A DNA stretch of 64,000 nucleotides from Sulfuriferula multivorans (GTDB lineage: Bacteria > Pseudomonadota > Gammaproteobacteria > Burkholderiales > Sulfuriferulaceae): positions 62,001 to 126,000 of the forward strand of contig NZ_BGOW01000003.1 of assembly GCF_003851125.1 (NCBI RefSeq). Reading direction: 5' to 3'. The position numbers and the translations under genes were made by a program. The notes beneath the pieces were generated by a model, which saw nothing but the letters and a program-made list of their open reading frames with translations, had not been told where the DNA came from and did no database searches. Below are positions 21,517 through 35,900 of this stretch, in pieces (within the stretch, counting starts at the first letter, position 1; each line of letters begins with the position of its first letter).

Positions 21517-22680
<1,164 letters not shown>

Positions 22681-22691
22681 GCCGTTCAGGG

Positions 22692-22716
22692 GAGCGCAGC
22701 AAAAAATGCTGCGCTC
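22692..22716 (+). other. Strong hairpin after metK, possible transcript end
   Basis: A perfect 9-bp stem (GAGCGCAGC with GCTGCGCTC) closes a 7-base A-rich loop, 11 bp after the metK stop. There is no T run after it, so it is not a classical intrinsic terminator; it may stabilise the metK mRNA 3' end or help termination. A TAGAAT box at 22733-22738 follows and suits a new promoter for the riboswitch-ahcY transcript. Confidence 0.55.
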
Positions 22717-22747
22717 GACCCGCCCTCTGCGGTAGAATTACCAACCA

Positions 22748-22818
22748 GCCTTGAGGAGCGTTGCGACGGGTATCCATCCCGCCAGGCTCAAGGCGTTTCA
22801 ATTTGAAACCGCGCTCAC
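22748..22818 (+). promoter_or_regulatory. S-adenosylhomocysteine (SAH) riboswitch of ahcY
   Basis: The core GAGGAGCGTTGCGACGG and CCAGGCTC, and the end CGCTCACG, match the SAH riboswitch consensus. Structure can be read directly: P1 GCCTTGAG (22748-22755) pairs with CTCAAGGC (22787-22794); a P4 hairpin GTTTCA/TGAAAC spans 22795-22809; the pseudoknot pairs GAGCG (22756-22760) with CGCTC (22812-22816). Members of this class turn genes on when SAH binds. Here the ahcY ribosome binding site (GGAGG, about 22849-22853) lies 30 bases downstream, suiting translational or short-range control. Confidence 0.95.
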
Positions 22819-22858
22819 GTCTTGCTTTTTTGGTCTTTATTACAGAAAGGAGGGCGTG

Positions 22859-24277
22859 ATGAACGCCGTCACCCATTCCAGTACTACCCCCGATTACATT
22901 ATTGCCGACCTGTCGCTGGCCGACTGGGGACGCAAGGAAATCAACATCGCCGAAATCGAAATGCCCGGCCTGATGGCGATCCGCGAGGAATTCGCCGCCA
23001 GCCAGCCGCTCAAGGGTGCGCGCATCACCGGTTCGCTGCATATGACCATCCAGACCGCAGTGCTGATCGAAACCCTGCAGGCGCTGGGTGCCGAAGTGCG
23101 CTGGGCATCGTGCAATATTTTTTCCACGCAGGATCATGCGGCGGCGGCGATTGCCGCGACCGGCACGCCGGTGTTTGCGGTCAAGGGCGAATCGCTGACC
23201 GACTACTGGGATTACACCCATCGCATTTTTGAATGGGCGGACGGCGGCTATTCCAACATGATCCTGGATGACGGCGGCGACGCCACCATGTTGCTGCATC
23301 TGGGCACCCGTGCCGAATCCGACATCGGCGTACTGTCCAAGCCGGGCAGCGAAGAAGAGCGTGTGCTGTTCGCAGCAATCAAGGCCAAGCTGGCGATCGA
23401 TGCCACATGGTATTCCACGCGCCTGGCGCAAATCAAGGGCGTGACCGAGGAAACCACCACAGGCGTGCATCGTCTGTACCAGATGTTTGAACGCGGCGAG
23501 CTGAAATTCCCGGCTTTCAACGTCAACGATTCGGTCACCAAGTCCAAGTTCGACAACCTCTACGGCTGCCGCGAATCGCTGGTGGATGGCATCAAGCGCG
23601 CCACCGATGTGATGATTGCCGGCAAGGTCGCGGTGGTTGCAGGCTACGGCGACGTCGGCAAAGGCTCGGCGCAGGCGCTGCGTGCACTGTCCGCGCAGGT
23701 CTGGGTGACCGAGATCGACCCGATTTGTGCCCTGCAGGCAGCCATGGAAGGCTATCGCGTGGTGACCATGGACTACGCCGTGGACAAGGCCGACATCTTC
23801 GTCACCGCCACCGGCAACTACAATGTCATTACCCATGACCACATGGTGAAAATGAAAAACCAGGCCATCGTCTGCAATATCGGCCACTTCGATAACGAGA
23901 TCGACGTCGCCGGCATCGAAAAATACCAGTGGGAAGAAATCAAGCCGCAGGTGGATCACGTGATTTTCCCGGACGGCAAACGCATCATTCTGCTGGCCAA
24001 AGGCCGCCTGGTGAATCTGGGCTGCGCCACCGGCCACCCGTCCTACGTGATGAGTTCGTCCTTCGCCAACCAGACCATCGCCCAGATCGAGCTGTTTACC
24101 CGTACCGCCGACTATCCGGTAGGCGTGTACACGCTGCCCAAGCACCTAGACGAAAAAGTGGCGCGCCTGCAGCTGAAAACGCTGAATGTGCAGTTGACCG
24201 AACTGACCGAGAAGCAGGCTGCCTATATCGGCGTGGACAAGAACGGTCCGTACAAGGCGGCGCATTACCGCTATTAA
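22859..24277 (+). CDS. ahcY: Adenosylhomocysteinase (SAH hydrolase)
   Basis: 472 residues. NAD-dependent enzyme that splits SAH, the inhibitory product of methylation, into adenosine and homocysteine. Motifs: [30 protein letters not shown], the NAD-binding [19 protein letters not shown] (about residues 257-275) and the C-terminal [10 protein letters not shown]. The bacterial long form with the extra internal insertion is present. The start MNAVTHSS follows an AGGAGGG site and the SAH riboswitch; an upstream in-frame ATG at 22751 lies inside the riboswitch and is rejected. Confidence 0.98.
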   Translation: MNAVTHSSTTPDYIIADLSLADWGRKEINIAEIEMPGLMAIREEFAASQPLKGARITGSLHMTIQTAVLIETLQALGAEVRWASCNIFSTQDHAAAAIAATGTPVFAVKGESLTDYWDYTHRIFEWADGGYSNMILDDGGDATMLLHLGTRAESDIGVLSKPGSEEERVLFAAIKAKLAIDATWYSTRLAQIKGVTEETTTGVHRLYQMFERGELKFPAFNVNDSVTKSKFDNLYGCRESLVDGIKRATDVMIAGKVAVVAGYGDVGKGSAQALRALSAQVWVTEIDPICALQAAMEGYRVVTMDYAVDKADIFVTATGNYNVITHDHMVKMKNQAIVCNIGHFDNEIDVAGIEKYQWEEIKPQVDHVIFPDGKRIILLAKGRLVNLGCATGHPSYVMSSSFANQTIAQIELFTRTADYPVGVYTLPKHLDEKVARLQLKTLNVQLTELTEKQAAYIGVDKNGPYKAAHYRY

Positions 24278-24324
24278 GCCGGATCAAAGGCGACGGCAGA
24301 CACTTTACGAACCGGAGCACGACA

Positions 24325-24672
24325 ATGCGTCTATTGTTACTGTGGTTATTGAATGCCGTGGCTTTGCTGGCTGTCGCGTACCTGCTGCCGGCCATCCAGG
24401 TGGCAAGTTTTGGCTGGGCCCTGGTGGCCGCGTTGGTACTGGGTTTGATCAACAGCGTGGTGCGCCCGGTGCTGACCATTTTGACCCTGCCGATTACGCT
24501 GCTGACGCTGGGCCTGTTTTATTTTGTGCTGAACGGCCTGCTGTTCTGGCTGGCCGGCAGTTTGCTGCCGGGCTTTCATGTCACCAACTTCGGCGCTGCA
24601 TTTGTCGGCGCCATTCTCTATGGCGTGATTGCCTGGGTGCTCTCGGCTTTCATACCCGGCAATAAGGATTAA
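24325..24672 (+). CDS. Phage holin family 4-type small membrane protein
   Basis: 115 residues, four hydrophobic helices with short loops; the segment ALVLGLINSVVRPVLTILTLPITLLTLG is split by helix boundaries and is the hallmark of the family (PF04020). Despite the name, no phage gene is nearby. It sits between ahcY and metF, a placement found in many Betaproteobacteria. Function unknown. A CGGAG site lies nine bases before the ATG; the long open frame reaching back to 23929 overlaps ahcY and is not real. Confidence 0.88.
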   Translation: MRLLLLWLLNAVALLAVAYLLPAIQVASFGWALVAALVLGLINSVVRPVLTILTLPITLLTLGLFYFVLNGLLFWLAGSLLPGFHVTNFGAAFVGAILYGVIAWVLSAFIPGNKD

Positions 24673-24680
24673 ACCTGAAT

Positions 24681-25511
24681 ATGGTCAAGCGTACTTTCAG
24701 CTTTGAGTTTTTCCCGCCCAAAACGCCGGAAGGCATGGACAAGCTGCGCGCCACGCGCGACCAGCTGGCCTTGCTGAAACCCAAGTTTTTCTCGGTAACG
24801 TTCGGCGCCGGCGGTTCCACCCGCGACCATTCGCTGGAAACCGTGCTCGACATCCAGCGCGCCGGCTACGCAGCCGCACCGCACCTGTCCTGTATTGGCT
24901 CCACCCACGACAATATCCGCGCCATCCTGCAGCAATACCAGACCCATGGTATCCGCCACATTGTGGCACTGCGCGGCGACCTGCCCTCGGGCATGGCCAG
25001 CACCGGCGAGTTTCGCTACGCCAACGAACTGGTGGAATTCATCCGCAGCGAAACCGGCGACTGGTTCAACATCGAAGTGGCGGCGTATCCGGAATACCAT
25101 CCGCAAGCCCGCAGCGCGCGTGACGATCTGCTCAACTTCAAGCGCAAGGTGGACGCGGGCGCCAATTCCGCGATCACCCAGTATTTTTTCAACGCCGACG
25201 CGTATTTCAATTTCGTCGACGAATGCGCCGCGCTGGGAGTCACCCTTCCCATCGTGCCAGGCATCATGCCGATCAGTAATTTCTCGCAGCTGGCGCGCTT
25301 CTCCGACGCCTGCGGCGCAGAAATTCCGCGCTGGATGCGCAAGCAGCTGGAAGGCTACAGCGACGACATCGAATCCATCCGCGCCTTCGGTCTGGATGTG
25401 GTGACCGATTTATGCGAGCGCCTGCTCAAGGCGGGCGCCCCCGGCTTGCACTTCTACACCATGAACCAGGCAACGCTCACCACGACCATCTGGCAGCGGC
25501 TGGGGTTATAG
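24681..25511 (+). CDS. metF: 5,10-methylenetetrahydrofolate reductase
   Basis: 276 residues. FAD-dependent TIM barrel that makes 5-methyltetrahydrofolate, the methyl donor for MetH. Motifs: FSFEFFPPKTPEG at the start, SVTFGAGGSTRDHS, HIVALRGDLP, and ITQYFFNADAYFNFVDEC. The C-terminal LHFYTMNQA is typical. It follows the holin-like gene by eight bases and ends convergently with mgtA, 15 bp apart. Confidence 0.97.
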   Translation: MVKRTFSFEFFPPKTPEGMDKLRATRDQLALLKPKFFSVTFGAGGSTRDHSLETVLDIQRAGYAAAPHLSCIGSTHDNIRAILQQYQTHGIRHIVALRGDLPSGMASTGEFRYANELVEFIRSETGDWFNIEVAAYPEYHPQARSARDDLLNFKRKVDAGANSAITQYFFNADAYFNFVDECAALGVTLPIVPGIMPISNFSQLARFSDACGAEIPRWMRKQLEGYSDDIESIRAFGLDVVTDLCERLLKAGAPGLHFYTMNQATLTTTIWQRLGL

Positions 25512-25526
25512 CCGGCAAGCCCTTGC

Positions 25527-28292
25527 TTACTGCCAGCCGTAGCGGCGCGTATAGAACCGCTTCATTGCCTGAATCAGTAGCACGTAGGCGAACAGGATGG
25601 CGACCAGGAACGGAAAGTAGGCGAGCGGCAGCGCTTGCAGCCTGAAGTAATGCGCGAACGGCCCCATCGGCAACAGCACCCCGACCATCATCACAGCCAT
25701 CGTCGTTGCCAGCAGCGGCCAGCCGATGCGGCTCTGGATGAACGGTATTTTCTGGGTGCGCAGCATATACACGATCACCGTCTGCGACAGCAGGCTCTCG
25801 ATGAACCAGCCCGACTGGAACAGGGTCTGATGCGCTACCGTGTTGGCACCAAAAATGAACCACATCAGGGCATAAGTAGCGATGTCGAAGATGGAACTGA
25901 CCGGCCCGAAAAACACCATGAAGCGGCTGATATGCTCCGGATTCCAGCGTTGCGGCAGCCTGACCTGCTCCTCGTCGACGTTGTCGAAGGGTATGGCGGT
26001 CTGCGAGATATCGTAGAGCAGGTTCAGCACCAGCAGATGCAGCGGCAGCATTGGCAGGAACGGCAGGAAGGCGCTCGCCACCAACACCGAGAACATGTTG
26101 CCGAAGTTCGAGCTGGCAGTCATCTTGATGTACTTGAGCATATTGGCGAAGGTCTTGCGGCCTTCGATCACGCCTTCTTCCAGCACCATCAGGCTCTTTT
26201 CCAGCAGGATAATGTCGGCAGCCTCCTTGGCGATGTCCACTGCGGTATCCACTGAAATGCCGATGTCGGCGGCGCGCAAGGCGGGCGCGTCGTTGATGCC
26301 GTCGCCCATGAAACCCACCACATGACCATTGGCTTTGAGCGCGCGCACGATGCGCTCCTTGTGTGCAGGCGAGAGTTTGGCGAACACGTTGTGCTGTTCG
26401 ACCACGAGCGCCAGCTCGGCATCGCTGATTGCCTCGATCGTATTGCCCAGTATCACGCCTTGCGTCGGCAAGCCGACTTCACGGCAGATTTTGGCAGTGA
26501 CGCGCTCGTTGTCCCCGGTCAGGACTTTCACGGCGACACCGTGTGCCTGCAGCGCCTTGAGTGCAGGGGCGGTGGATTCCTTGGGCGGGTCGAGGAAGGC
26601 GATATAGCCCACCAGGACCAGGCCGGATTCGTCCGCCACACTGTAAACGCTCTGGGTGGGCGGGGTTTCTTTCATCGCGACCGCCACCACGCGCAGGCCC
26701 TCTTCATTGAGTGCGGCGGTCAGGCTATTCACCTGCGCCAGCAGTTCAGCCGAGAGCGGCTCGATCGCATCGCCATGCTGCACCCGGTTGCACACACCGA
26801 GGATCTCCTCCACCGCGCCTTTGCAGATCAGCTCGTGGTGATCGTCGCGTTCTGACACCACGACGGACATGCGCCGCCGCTGAAAATCGAAAGGGATTTC
26901 GTCCACCTTGCGGTAGTGCTTTGCGACGTTGAGTTCACGATGCACTTCGGCGTGTTCCAGCACCGCAACGTCGAGCAGGTTTTTCAGGCCGGTCTGATAA
27001 TAGCTATTGAGATAGGCATACTCCAGCACCTGATCCGACACCTCGCCGAACACGTCAGTGTGACGAGCCAGGAAAATTTTGTCCTGGGTCAGGGTACCGG
27101 TCTTGTCGGTGCACAGCACGTCCATCGCGCCAAAGTTCTGGATCGCGTCCAGGCGTTTGACGATGACTTTCTTGCGCGACAGAACCACTGCGCCCTTGGC
27201 CAGAGTGGCAGTGACGATCATCGGCAGCATTTCCGGAGTCAGTCCCACCGCAACCGACAACGCGAACAGGAACGCCTCGACCCAGTCGCCCTTGGTAAAG
27301 CCGTTAATGAACAGCACCAACGGCGTCATCACGAACATGAAGCGGATCAGCAGCCAGCTGACTTTGTTCACCCCGGCCTGGAAGGCGGTCGGCGCGCGGT
27401 CGGTGGTGGTCACGCGCTGGGCCAGCGCCCCAAAATAAGTGTGGCTGCCGGTAGTGACCACGATGGCCGTTGCCGAACCACTCACCACGTTGGTGCCCAT
27501 GAACAGGATATTGTCCAGTTCCAGCGGATTGGTGGCCTCCGGGTTACGTGGGTTGGCGTACTTCTCCACCGGCAGCGATTCACCCGTCATTGCCGACTGC
27601 GCCAGGAACAGGTCTTTGGCGGTCAGCACGCGCAGGTCCGCGGGGATCATGTCGCCCGCCGACAGCACCACCAGATCTCCCGGCACCAGTTGCCTGATCG
27701 GCACTTCGACCTTGCGCGGACCTTTCGGATGCAGGACTGCGTTGAAGTATTTGCGTGCGTCCTCGGCAGCCTCTTCGGCCGGATCACGGCGCATCACGGT
27801 GGCCGTGTTGCTCACCATCGCCTTCAGTTTGTCCGCCGCCTTGTTGGATTTGGACTCCTGCCAGAAACGCAACAGCGTGGACAGCACCACCATGGTCGAA
27901 ATGACGATAGTCGCCTTCATGTCCCCGGTAAGGTAGGACACCAGTGCAAGAATGGTGAGCAGCAGATTGAACGGATTGCGATAGCTGTGCCATAGATGCA
28001 GCCACCACGGCATGGGTTTTTCGTGCTCAACCTCATTGGCGCCGACGCGCTCGCGGATAGCCTCGGCCTCGTTTTCGCTCAGGCCGTCGGCATGCGAGCC
28101 AAGGCTGTTCAGCAACGCATCGACGTCGCTTTTGGCGGCGCCCGTCAGGGTCTGTGCCAGCGAATGTGGCACTTCTTTGCTGACACCCGTGCCGGTGAGC
28201 GCATCGAGAAGGACAAGCCGCCGGAAGTGCCGGCTCATGGCGCGACTGCGAATGAAGCCGGCAAAAACCTCTTTCAGAATATTGAAATTCAT
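25527..28292 (-). CDS. mgtA: Magnesium-translocating P-type ATPase (MgtA/MgtB family)
   Basis: 921 residues. P3B-type ATPase with the phosphorylated Asp in DKTGTLT, the TGES dephosphorylation motif (AMTGESLPVEKY), and the hinge GDGINDAPALRAADIGISV. About ten membrane helices, including the C-terminal group after residue 680. The family imports Mg2+ into the cytoplasm. The ATG at 28292 has GGAAAA just before it; a TTG seven codons earlier is possible. A long structured leader region lies upstream, but I see no M-box consensus and no MgtL-like leader peptide. Confidence 0.93.
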   Translation of the reverse strand: MNFNILKEVFAGFIRSRAMSRHFRRLVLLDALTGTGVSKEVPHSLAQTLTGAAKSDVDALLNSLGSHADGLSENEAEAIRERVGANEVEHEKPMPWWLHLWHSYRNPFNLLLTILALVSYLTGDMKATIVISTMVVLSTLLRFWQESKSNKAADKLKAMVSNTATVMRRDPAEEAAEDARKYFNAVLHPKGPRKVEVPIRQLVPGDLVVLSAGDMIPADLRVLTAKDLFLAQSAMTGESLPVEKYANPRNPEATNPLELDNILFMGTNVVSGSATAIVVTTGSHTYFGALAQRVTTTDRAPTAFQAGVNKVSWLLIRFMFVMTPLVLFINGFTKGDWVEAFLFALSVAVGLTPEMLPMIVTATLAKGAVVLSRKKVIVKRLDAIQNFGAMDVLCTDKTGTLTQDKIFLARHTDVFGEVSDQVLEYAYLNSYYQTGLKNLLDVAVLEHAEVHRELNVAKHYRKVDEIPFDFQRRRMSVVVSERDDHHELICKGAVEEILGVCNRVQHGDAIEPLSAELLAQVNSLTAALNEEGLRVVAVAMKETPPTQSVYSVADESGLVLVGYIAFLDPPKESTAPALKALQAHGVAVKVLTGDNERVTAKICREVGLPTQGVILGNTIEAISDAELALVVEQHNVFAKLSPAHKERIVRALKANGHVVGFMGDGINDAPALRAADIGISVDTAVDIAKEAADIILLEKSLMVLEEGVIEGRKTFANMLKYIKMTASSNFGNMFSVLVASAFLPFLPMLPLHLLVLNLLYDISQTAIPFDNVDEEQVRLPQRWNPEHISRFMVFFGPVSSIFDIATYALMWFIFGANTVAHQTLFQSGWFIESLLSQTVIVYMLRTQKIPFIQSRIGWPLLATTMAVMMVGVLLPMGPFAHYFRLQALPLAYFPFLVAILFAYVLLIQAMKRFYTRRYGWQ

Positions 28293-28681
28293 TTTTTTCC
28301 ATTCAAACGACAAATTTGAATTAGCGCATTATGTCGCAGCAGGCTGTCTCGCAGCTTACCGTGGCCATTGCATTCCAAAGGAGAACGATGAGGCGAGTTC
28401 GAAGCCATGCGCCAACATGAATGTATGGCCACGCAAAGCAGGGTCGGTGCGAAGTGATGCAAGGGAGCCGGTCAGGGAATGACCGGTGTTTGACACCGCT
28501 TCTCGCGCTCGGCGAGATAGCGGCAGAAGAGGTTCTGCGGGTTATCTAACCGGGCAATCGCCAGTTATGCACTGGCGCCAACTGTCACCTGAACTAGTAC
28601 CCACAAAGCATCTCCGCTTTAAATAACAGCGCGCATGGTAGCCCAACATGGTGGGCTTGGAAAGTGACTTTTTTGTGTCAG
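28293..28681. other. 389-bp gap between mgtA and a rhodanese gene, with a hairpin array
   Basis: No long reading frame. At 28459-28577 six hairpins stand almost end to end (described as a separate entry). A ten-codon plus-strand frame at 28388-28420 (MRRVRSHAPT) follows AAAGGAG by four bases and points toward the array; whether it is translated is unknown. The promoter of mgtA must also lie here. A short inverted repeat (AGCCCA ... TGGGCT) is found at about 28640-28657 near the rhodanese end. Confidence 0.55.
28459..28577. repeat. Cluster of consecutive hairpins in the mgtA upstream region
   Basis: Stems read directly: CCGGTCA/TGACCGG (28468-28486), CGGTGT/ACACCG (28484-28498), CCGCT-TCTCGC/GCGAGA-T-AGCGG (28496-28523), GCAGAA/TTCTGC (28523-28538), GGTT/AACC (28540-28551) and CGCCAGT/ACTGGCG (28559-28577). 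The first two share CGG (28484-28486), and neighbours at 28496-28498 and 28523 also share bases, so some structures exclude each other. This could be a regulatory leader, a small RNA or a remnant of a structured element. I do not recognise a known RNA family. Confidence 0.6.
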
Positions 28682-29068
28682 TCAGCACTGTTCCCAGGGC
28701 AGGCCCTCGAAGCGCCAACCGGAGAGGCTGCCGCGGTGATGATGATCGTCGAGCGGGCCTTCAAAACCGTGCAGCACGTTGTAAACTTCAGAGTAGCCAT
28801 GCTGCTCGAGAAACTGCCCGGCTTCAGCGGAACGGTTGCCGCTGCGACAGATCAGTACCAGCGGGCGGTCGACCGAAGTCGCGCGCCGCACCTGGGCAAG
28901 AAAGTGCGGATTCACATCCCAGTCCGGAAATTCGTTCCAGGCGATATGGATGCTATCTTTCGGGTGGCCGATGAACAGGAACTCCATTTCCGAACGCACG
29001 TCGATGAATACCGCATCCGGATGGGTTTGCAGGAAAGCGTCTGCTTCTTTCGGGCTGAGATGTTGCAT
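28682..29068 (-). CDS. Single-domain rhodanese-like sulfurtransferase
   Basis: 128 residues, one rhodanese domain. The active-site loop CRSGNRS places the catalytic Cys at residue 74. The start MQHLSPKEADAFL and FIDVRSEMEFLFIGHP (CDC25-like entry) are typical of the short cytosolic proteins. It probably carries persulfide sulfur; the partner is unknown. The metH gene is divergent, 105 bp away. Confidence 0.9.
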   Translation of the reverse strand: MQHLSPKEADAFLQTHPDAVFIDVRSEMEFLFIGHPKDSIHIAWNEFPDWDVNPHFLAQVRRATSVDRPLVLICRSGNRSAEAGQFLEQHGYSEVYNVLHGFEGPLDDHHHRGSLSGWRFEGLPWEQC

Positions 29069-29173
29069 GGGGCAACTCCTTGAACGTAAATGGTGCTAAG
29101 GCATCCAGCCGCATTGGCTTAAGCCACTGATTCCACGTATCATAACCGCCTTTCCGCCGTACCATACACCGTC

Positions 29174-32869
<3,696 letters not shown>

Positions 32870-32932
32870 AGACGGCTGCTTTTGAGGCCGCTTTAAAAAA
32901 AGCGTTACCGGCCGTGTCAGAGATGCTGGCGG

Positions 32933-35900
32933 TCAGTTCATGCGGAGCCGTGCCTCGAGCCCGGAGTATTCCAGACTTTTCTCGATGCCCTTTGCAATTG
33001 CGTGCATCTTGGCATCGTGACACTGCGCGGCATCGCGCTGACCCTGCGCAGCAAGCAGACGAGCCAGCGCGGCCTGCACATCCATCTGCAGTCGCACACG
33101 GCCGATATCCTGCGCCAGCGCCGCGGCGCGGGACAATTCTGCCTGCGCCTCCCGGTATTCTTCCTCCATCAACATCGCCTCCCCGCGCCAACGTCGCGCC
33201 ACCGCTTCGAGCTCGCGCAGGCCGTTCGGCTCGGCGATTGCGAGCAGTTCGTCACCATACACGCGACAGCGGCTCGCGTCGCCCGCCGTGAGTGCGATCT
33301 CCGCCAACCCGTCAAGACACCGGACCGTCATGTAGCGCTCTGAAGTGCGGCATGTTTGTTCGAGCGTGGTCTGCAGGGCCCGCGTACTAAGCTTTTTCCC
33401 GAGCCTCGACCGCGCGACGGCAAGGTGTGTGTCGATCGCGGCGCGCCAGAACAGGATGCCGGTGTCGCGCCCGAGCGTGAGTCCGCGTTCCAGATGTTCG
33501 ATCGCCAGCTCGTTCAAGCCGAGGTCGAGCAGGAGATGACCGATGCAATCGCAGGCGATGAGCTGGTAGCGCACCTGACTGAGACTCTCGAGCCAGTGCA
33601 GGGTCTTTTGCATACCAGTCCACGCCTCGCCGTAACGGCCCGTGCAGGCCCGGGCATGATCGAGCCCGAGCAGTGTGGGACCAAAGTGCCACTGCAGGTC
33701 TGCGGAACGCGCGATGTCGAGCGCCGCCTCGAAGCTTGCCGTGGCGCGCGGGTAGTCACCGAGCCCCCTGGTCCCGATGCAGGCGTGCCCGATCATCATC
33801 AGGTTCTCGGACTCGTAACTCTTGTCGCCGATGCCGCGGGCCAGCGCGAGAGAGCGGGTGTAGCATGCGATCGCCGCCGCGGGTTCCGCGTTCGCGAAGT
33901 GCGCCTCACCGCGGCCATGATAAGCCTGCACCGCGACGAGATCGGTGAAACCCGTGCGCTCGCAGATATCGACCGCCTGCTGGTGGAATCCGATTGCCTG
34001 ATCGTTCTGCCCGGTGCTCCACGCGACCGTCCCAAGGTGATAAAGGGTGTCGGCCGCATGGCGCTCATCGTTCATTGCGCGAGACTCGGTCAGCGCTTCG
34101 GTGAGGCACGCCGTCGCTGCTTCATATTGATCTGCGCGCCGATAGGCCATGCCCAGCTGGATCAGCGCGTCACGCGTCTTGGCGCGTTCGCCGCCGGCAC
34201 GCAACACATCAATGACGCGGCGCATGTCGGCGACGGCACCCTGAGTCTGTCCGGCCTGCGCGCGCGCCGCACCGCGCTGCTCGTAGATCGCAAGACGTTG
34301 CCGCGCGTCCAGCGATTCCGGGTGCGCCTCGAACAGCGCGACCGCGCGATCCAGCCAGTGCAAGGCATCGCGCATCGCAAACAGCGTCTGCGAGTGTTCT
34401 CCGGCGAGGACCAGGTAATGGAGCGCCTTCGACCAGACGTGTGCGCGCTCGTAGTGTTCCGCCAGCTCGGCATCGCGTTCGTGCGTTGCGTCCTCACCGC
34501 GGCGTTCCAGAGCCTCCGCCACCGACTGATGCAGCAGCCTGCGCCGTGCACCGCCGATGTCACGATAGAGCACCTCGCGAAGCTTGTCGTGGCTGAAGTC
34601 GTATACGCCGCCCTCCGGTTCCTCGCGCAGCAAACGGCGCTTGACGAACGCCTCCACCGCGTCGAGCAGCGGCGTTTCCGGCTCGCGCGTGACATCGAGA
34701 AGCGTATCGAAGTCGAAGCGGCGGCCGAGGACTGCGGCGGTTTCGAGCAGCGGTCGGATCGCTTTGGGCACGTGCGCGAGCCGCACGCGCACGGCGGCTC
34801 GCAACGCGTCGGGGAGCAACCCCGGCGCGCTGCTCGCGGATTCCAGCTGCGTCTCGCCATCGCTCAAGGATTGCAGAATCGACATCAGGAAGAACGGATT
34901 GCCTTCGGTTTCGCGATGCAGGCGCTCGGCCAGGCCGGGTATGCCGAGGTTCGCATCGGCAAGCGCCGCGACCAGGCTCTCGGTATCGGCATAATCCAGC
35001 CGGGCGAGTGGCACACGGCGTGCATCGGTGTCGCGGCGCAAGCCCTCAACCAGCTGCGCGAACCGCTCGTCGCTGTCGACAGCCTCGTCACGATAGGCGT
35101 AGATCACAAGCACCGCGCGCTGCGCGGCATGGCGCGCGAGATAATGCAGCACTTGCGCGCTGGCATCGTCGGCCCACTGGATGTCGTCCACCATGAAAAC
35201 AGCCGGGCGACCGCCTCGCGATGCCTCGAGCAGTTGATCCACGGCACGCGACAAGCGCGCCTGTCGCGCCTCGGGAAAATCCTTCGACAATTGCGGCAGG
35301 TCCGGAATACGCTCGCCAACCTCGGGCACCAGGGCGGCGAGTTCGGCGAGCGACACGGGCGACATGGCGCGCAACGCCGCGTCCGACACGCGGTCCAGCG
35401 CGCGCGTCACGAGGCCAATCACGGGCTGATATGGCATCGCGCGTTCGATCTCGTAGCAGTTCGTCGCGAGCGTCGGCAAGTCCTGGGCGTGCGCATAGCG
35501 CGTGACCTCGCGCAGCAAACGGCTCTTGCCGATTCCCGGCTCGCCTTCGATCAGGACGGTGTACCCGGCGCCGGCGGTGAGCCGCGCAATGAGTCCGATG
35601 AGTAGGCCATACTCGTTACTGCGACCGACGAAGGGCGTGGTATCGCTCGCAGCGCCAATGGCCGAATCGGGCAGGGGAAGAATCGGTGCGGCGGGTGCAG
35701 CGGCACGCGCACCGGTACCGACCGGCGCGCGGTCCAGTTGCAGATGGCTCGTGGCGTGCAGCGCACGTGCCGCATCGAGGAAATCGCGCCGCTCCATTTC
35801 GGGTATGGCGAGCGATGCGGCGAGTCTTTCCGCGAGTCGCCGCGAAGGGCGACGCTCGTCGGCCTCGATCTTTCTGATGGTGAAACCCGAGCAGCAGACC

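Noticed and set aside
24325-24672. Prophage remnant because of the holin-like family name
   Set aside because: No phage genes nearby; the family is a common chromosomal membrane protein placed between ahcY and metF.
26916-27995. Plus-strand frame opposite mgtA
   Set aside because: Antisense to conserved P-type ATPase motifs, low-complexity His/Gln-rich peptide.
28314-28681. M-box (Mg2+) riboswitch or MgtL-type leader for mgtA
   Set aside because: The minus strand shows no M-box consensus and no Pro-rich leader peptide; the hairpin array is described without assigning a family.
29069-29173. Cobalamin riboswitch before metH
   Set aside because: Gap is only 105 bp and lacks the B12-box core sequence.
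32889-32904. CGCTTT-AAAA-AAAGCG hairpin between metH and the regulator as a terminator
   Set aside because: Short stem and no T run on either side; could be chance.
33356-35605. 749-codon plus-strand frame opposite the large regulator
   Set aside because: The minus-strand frame has clear HTH, P-loop and TPR features; the plus-strand peptide has none.
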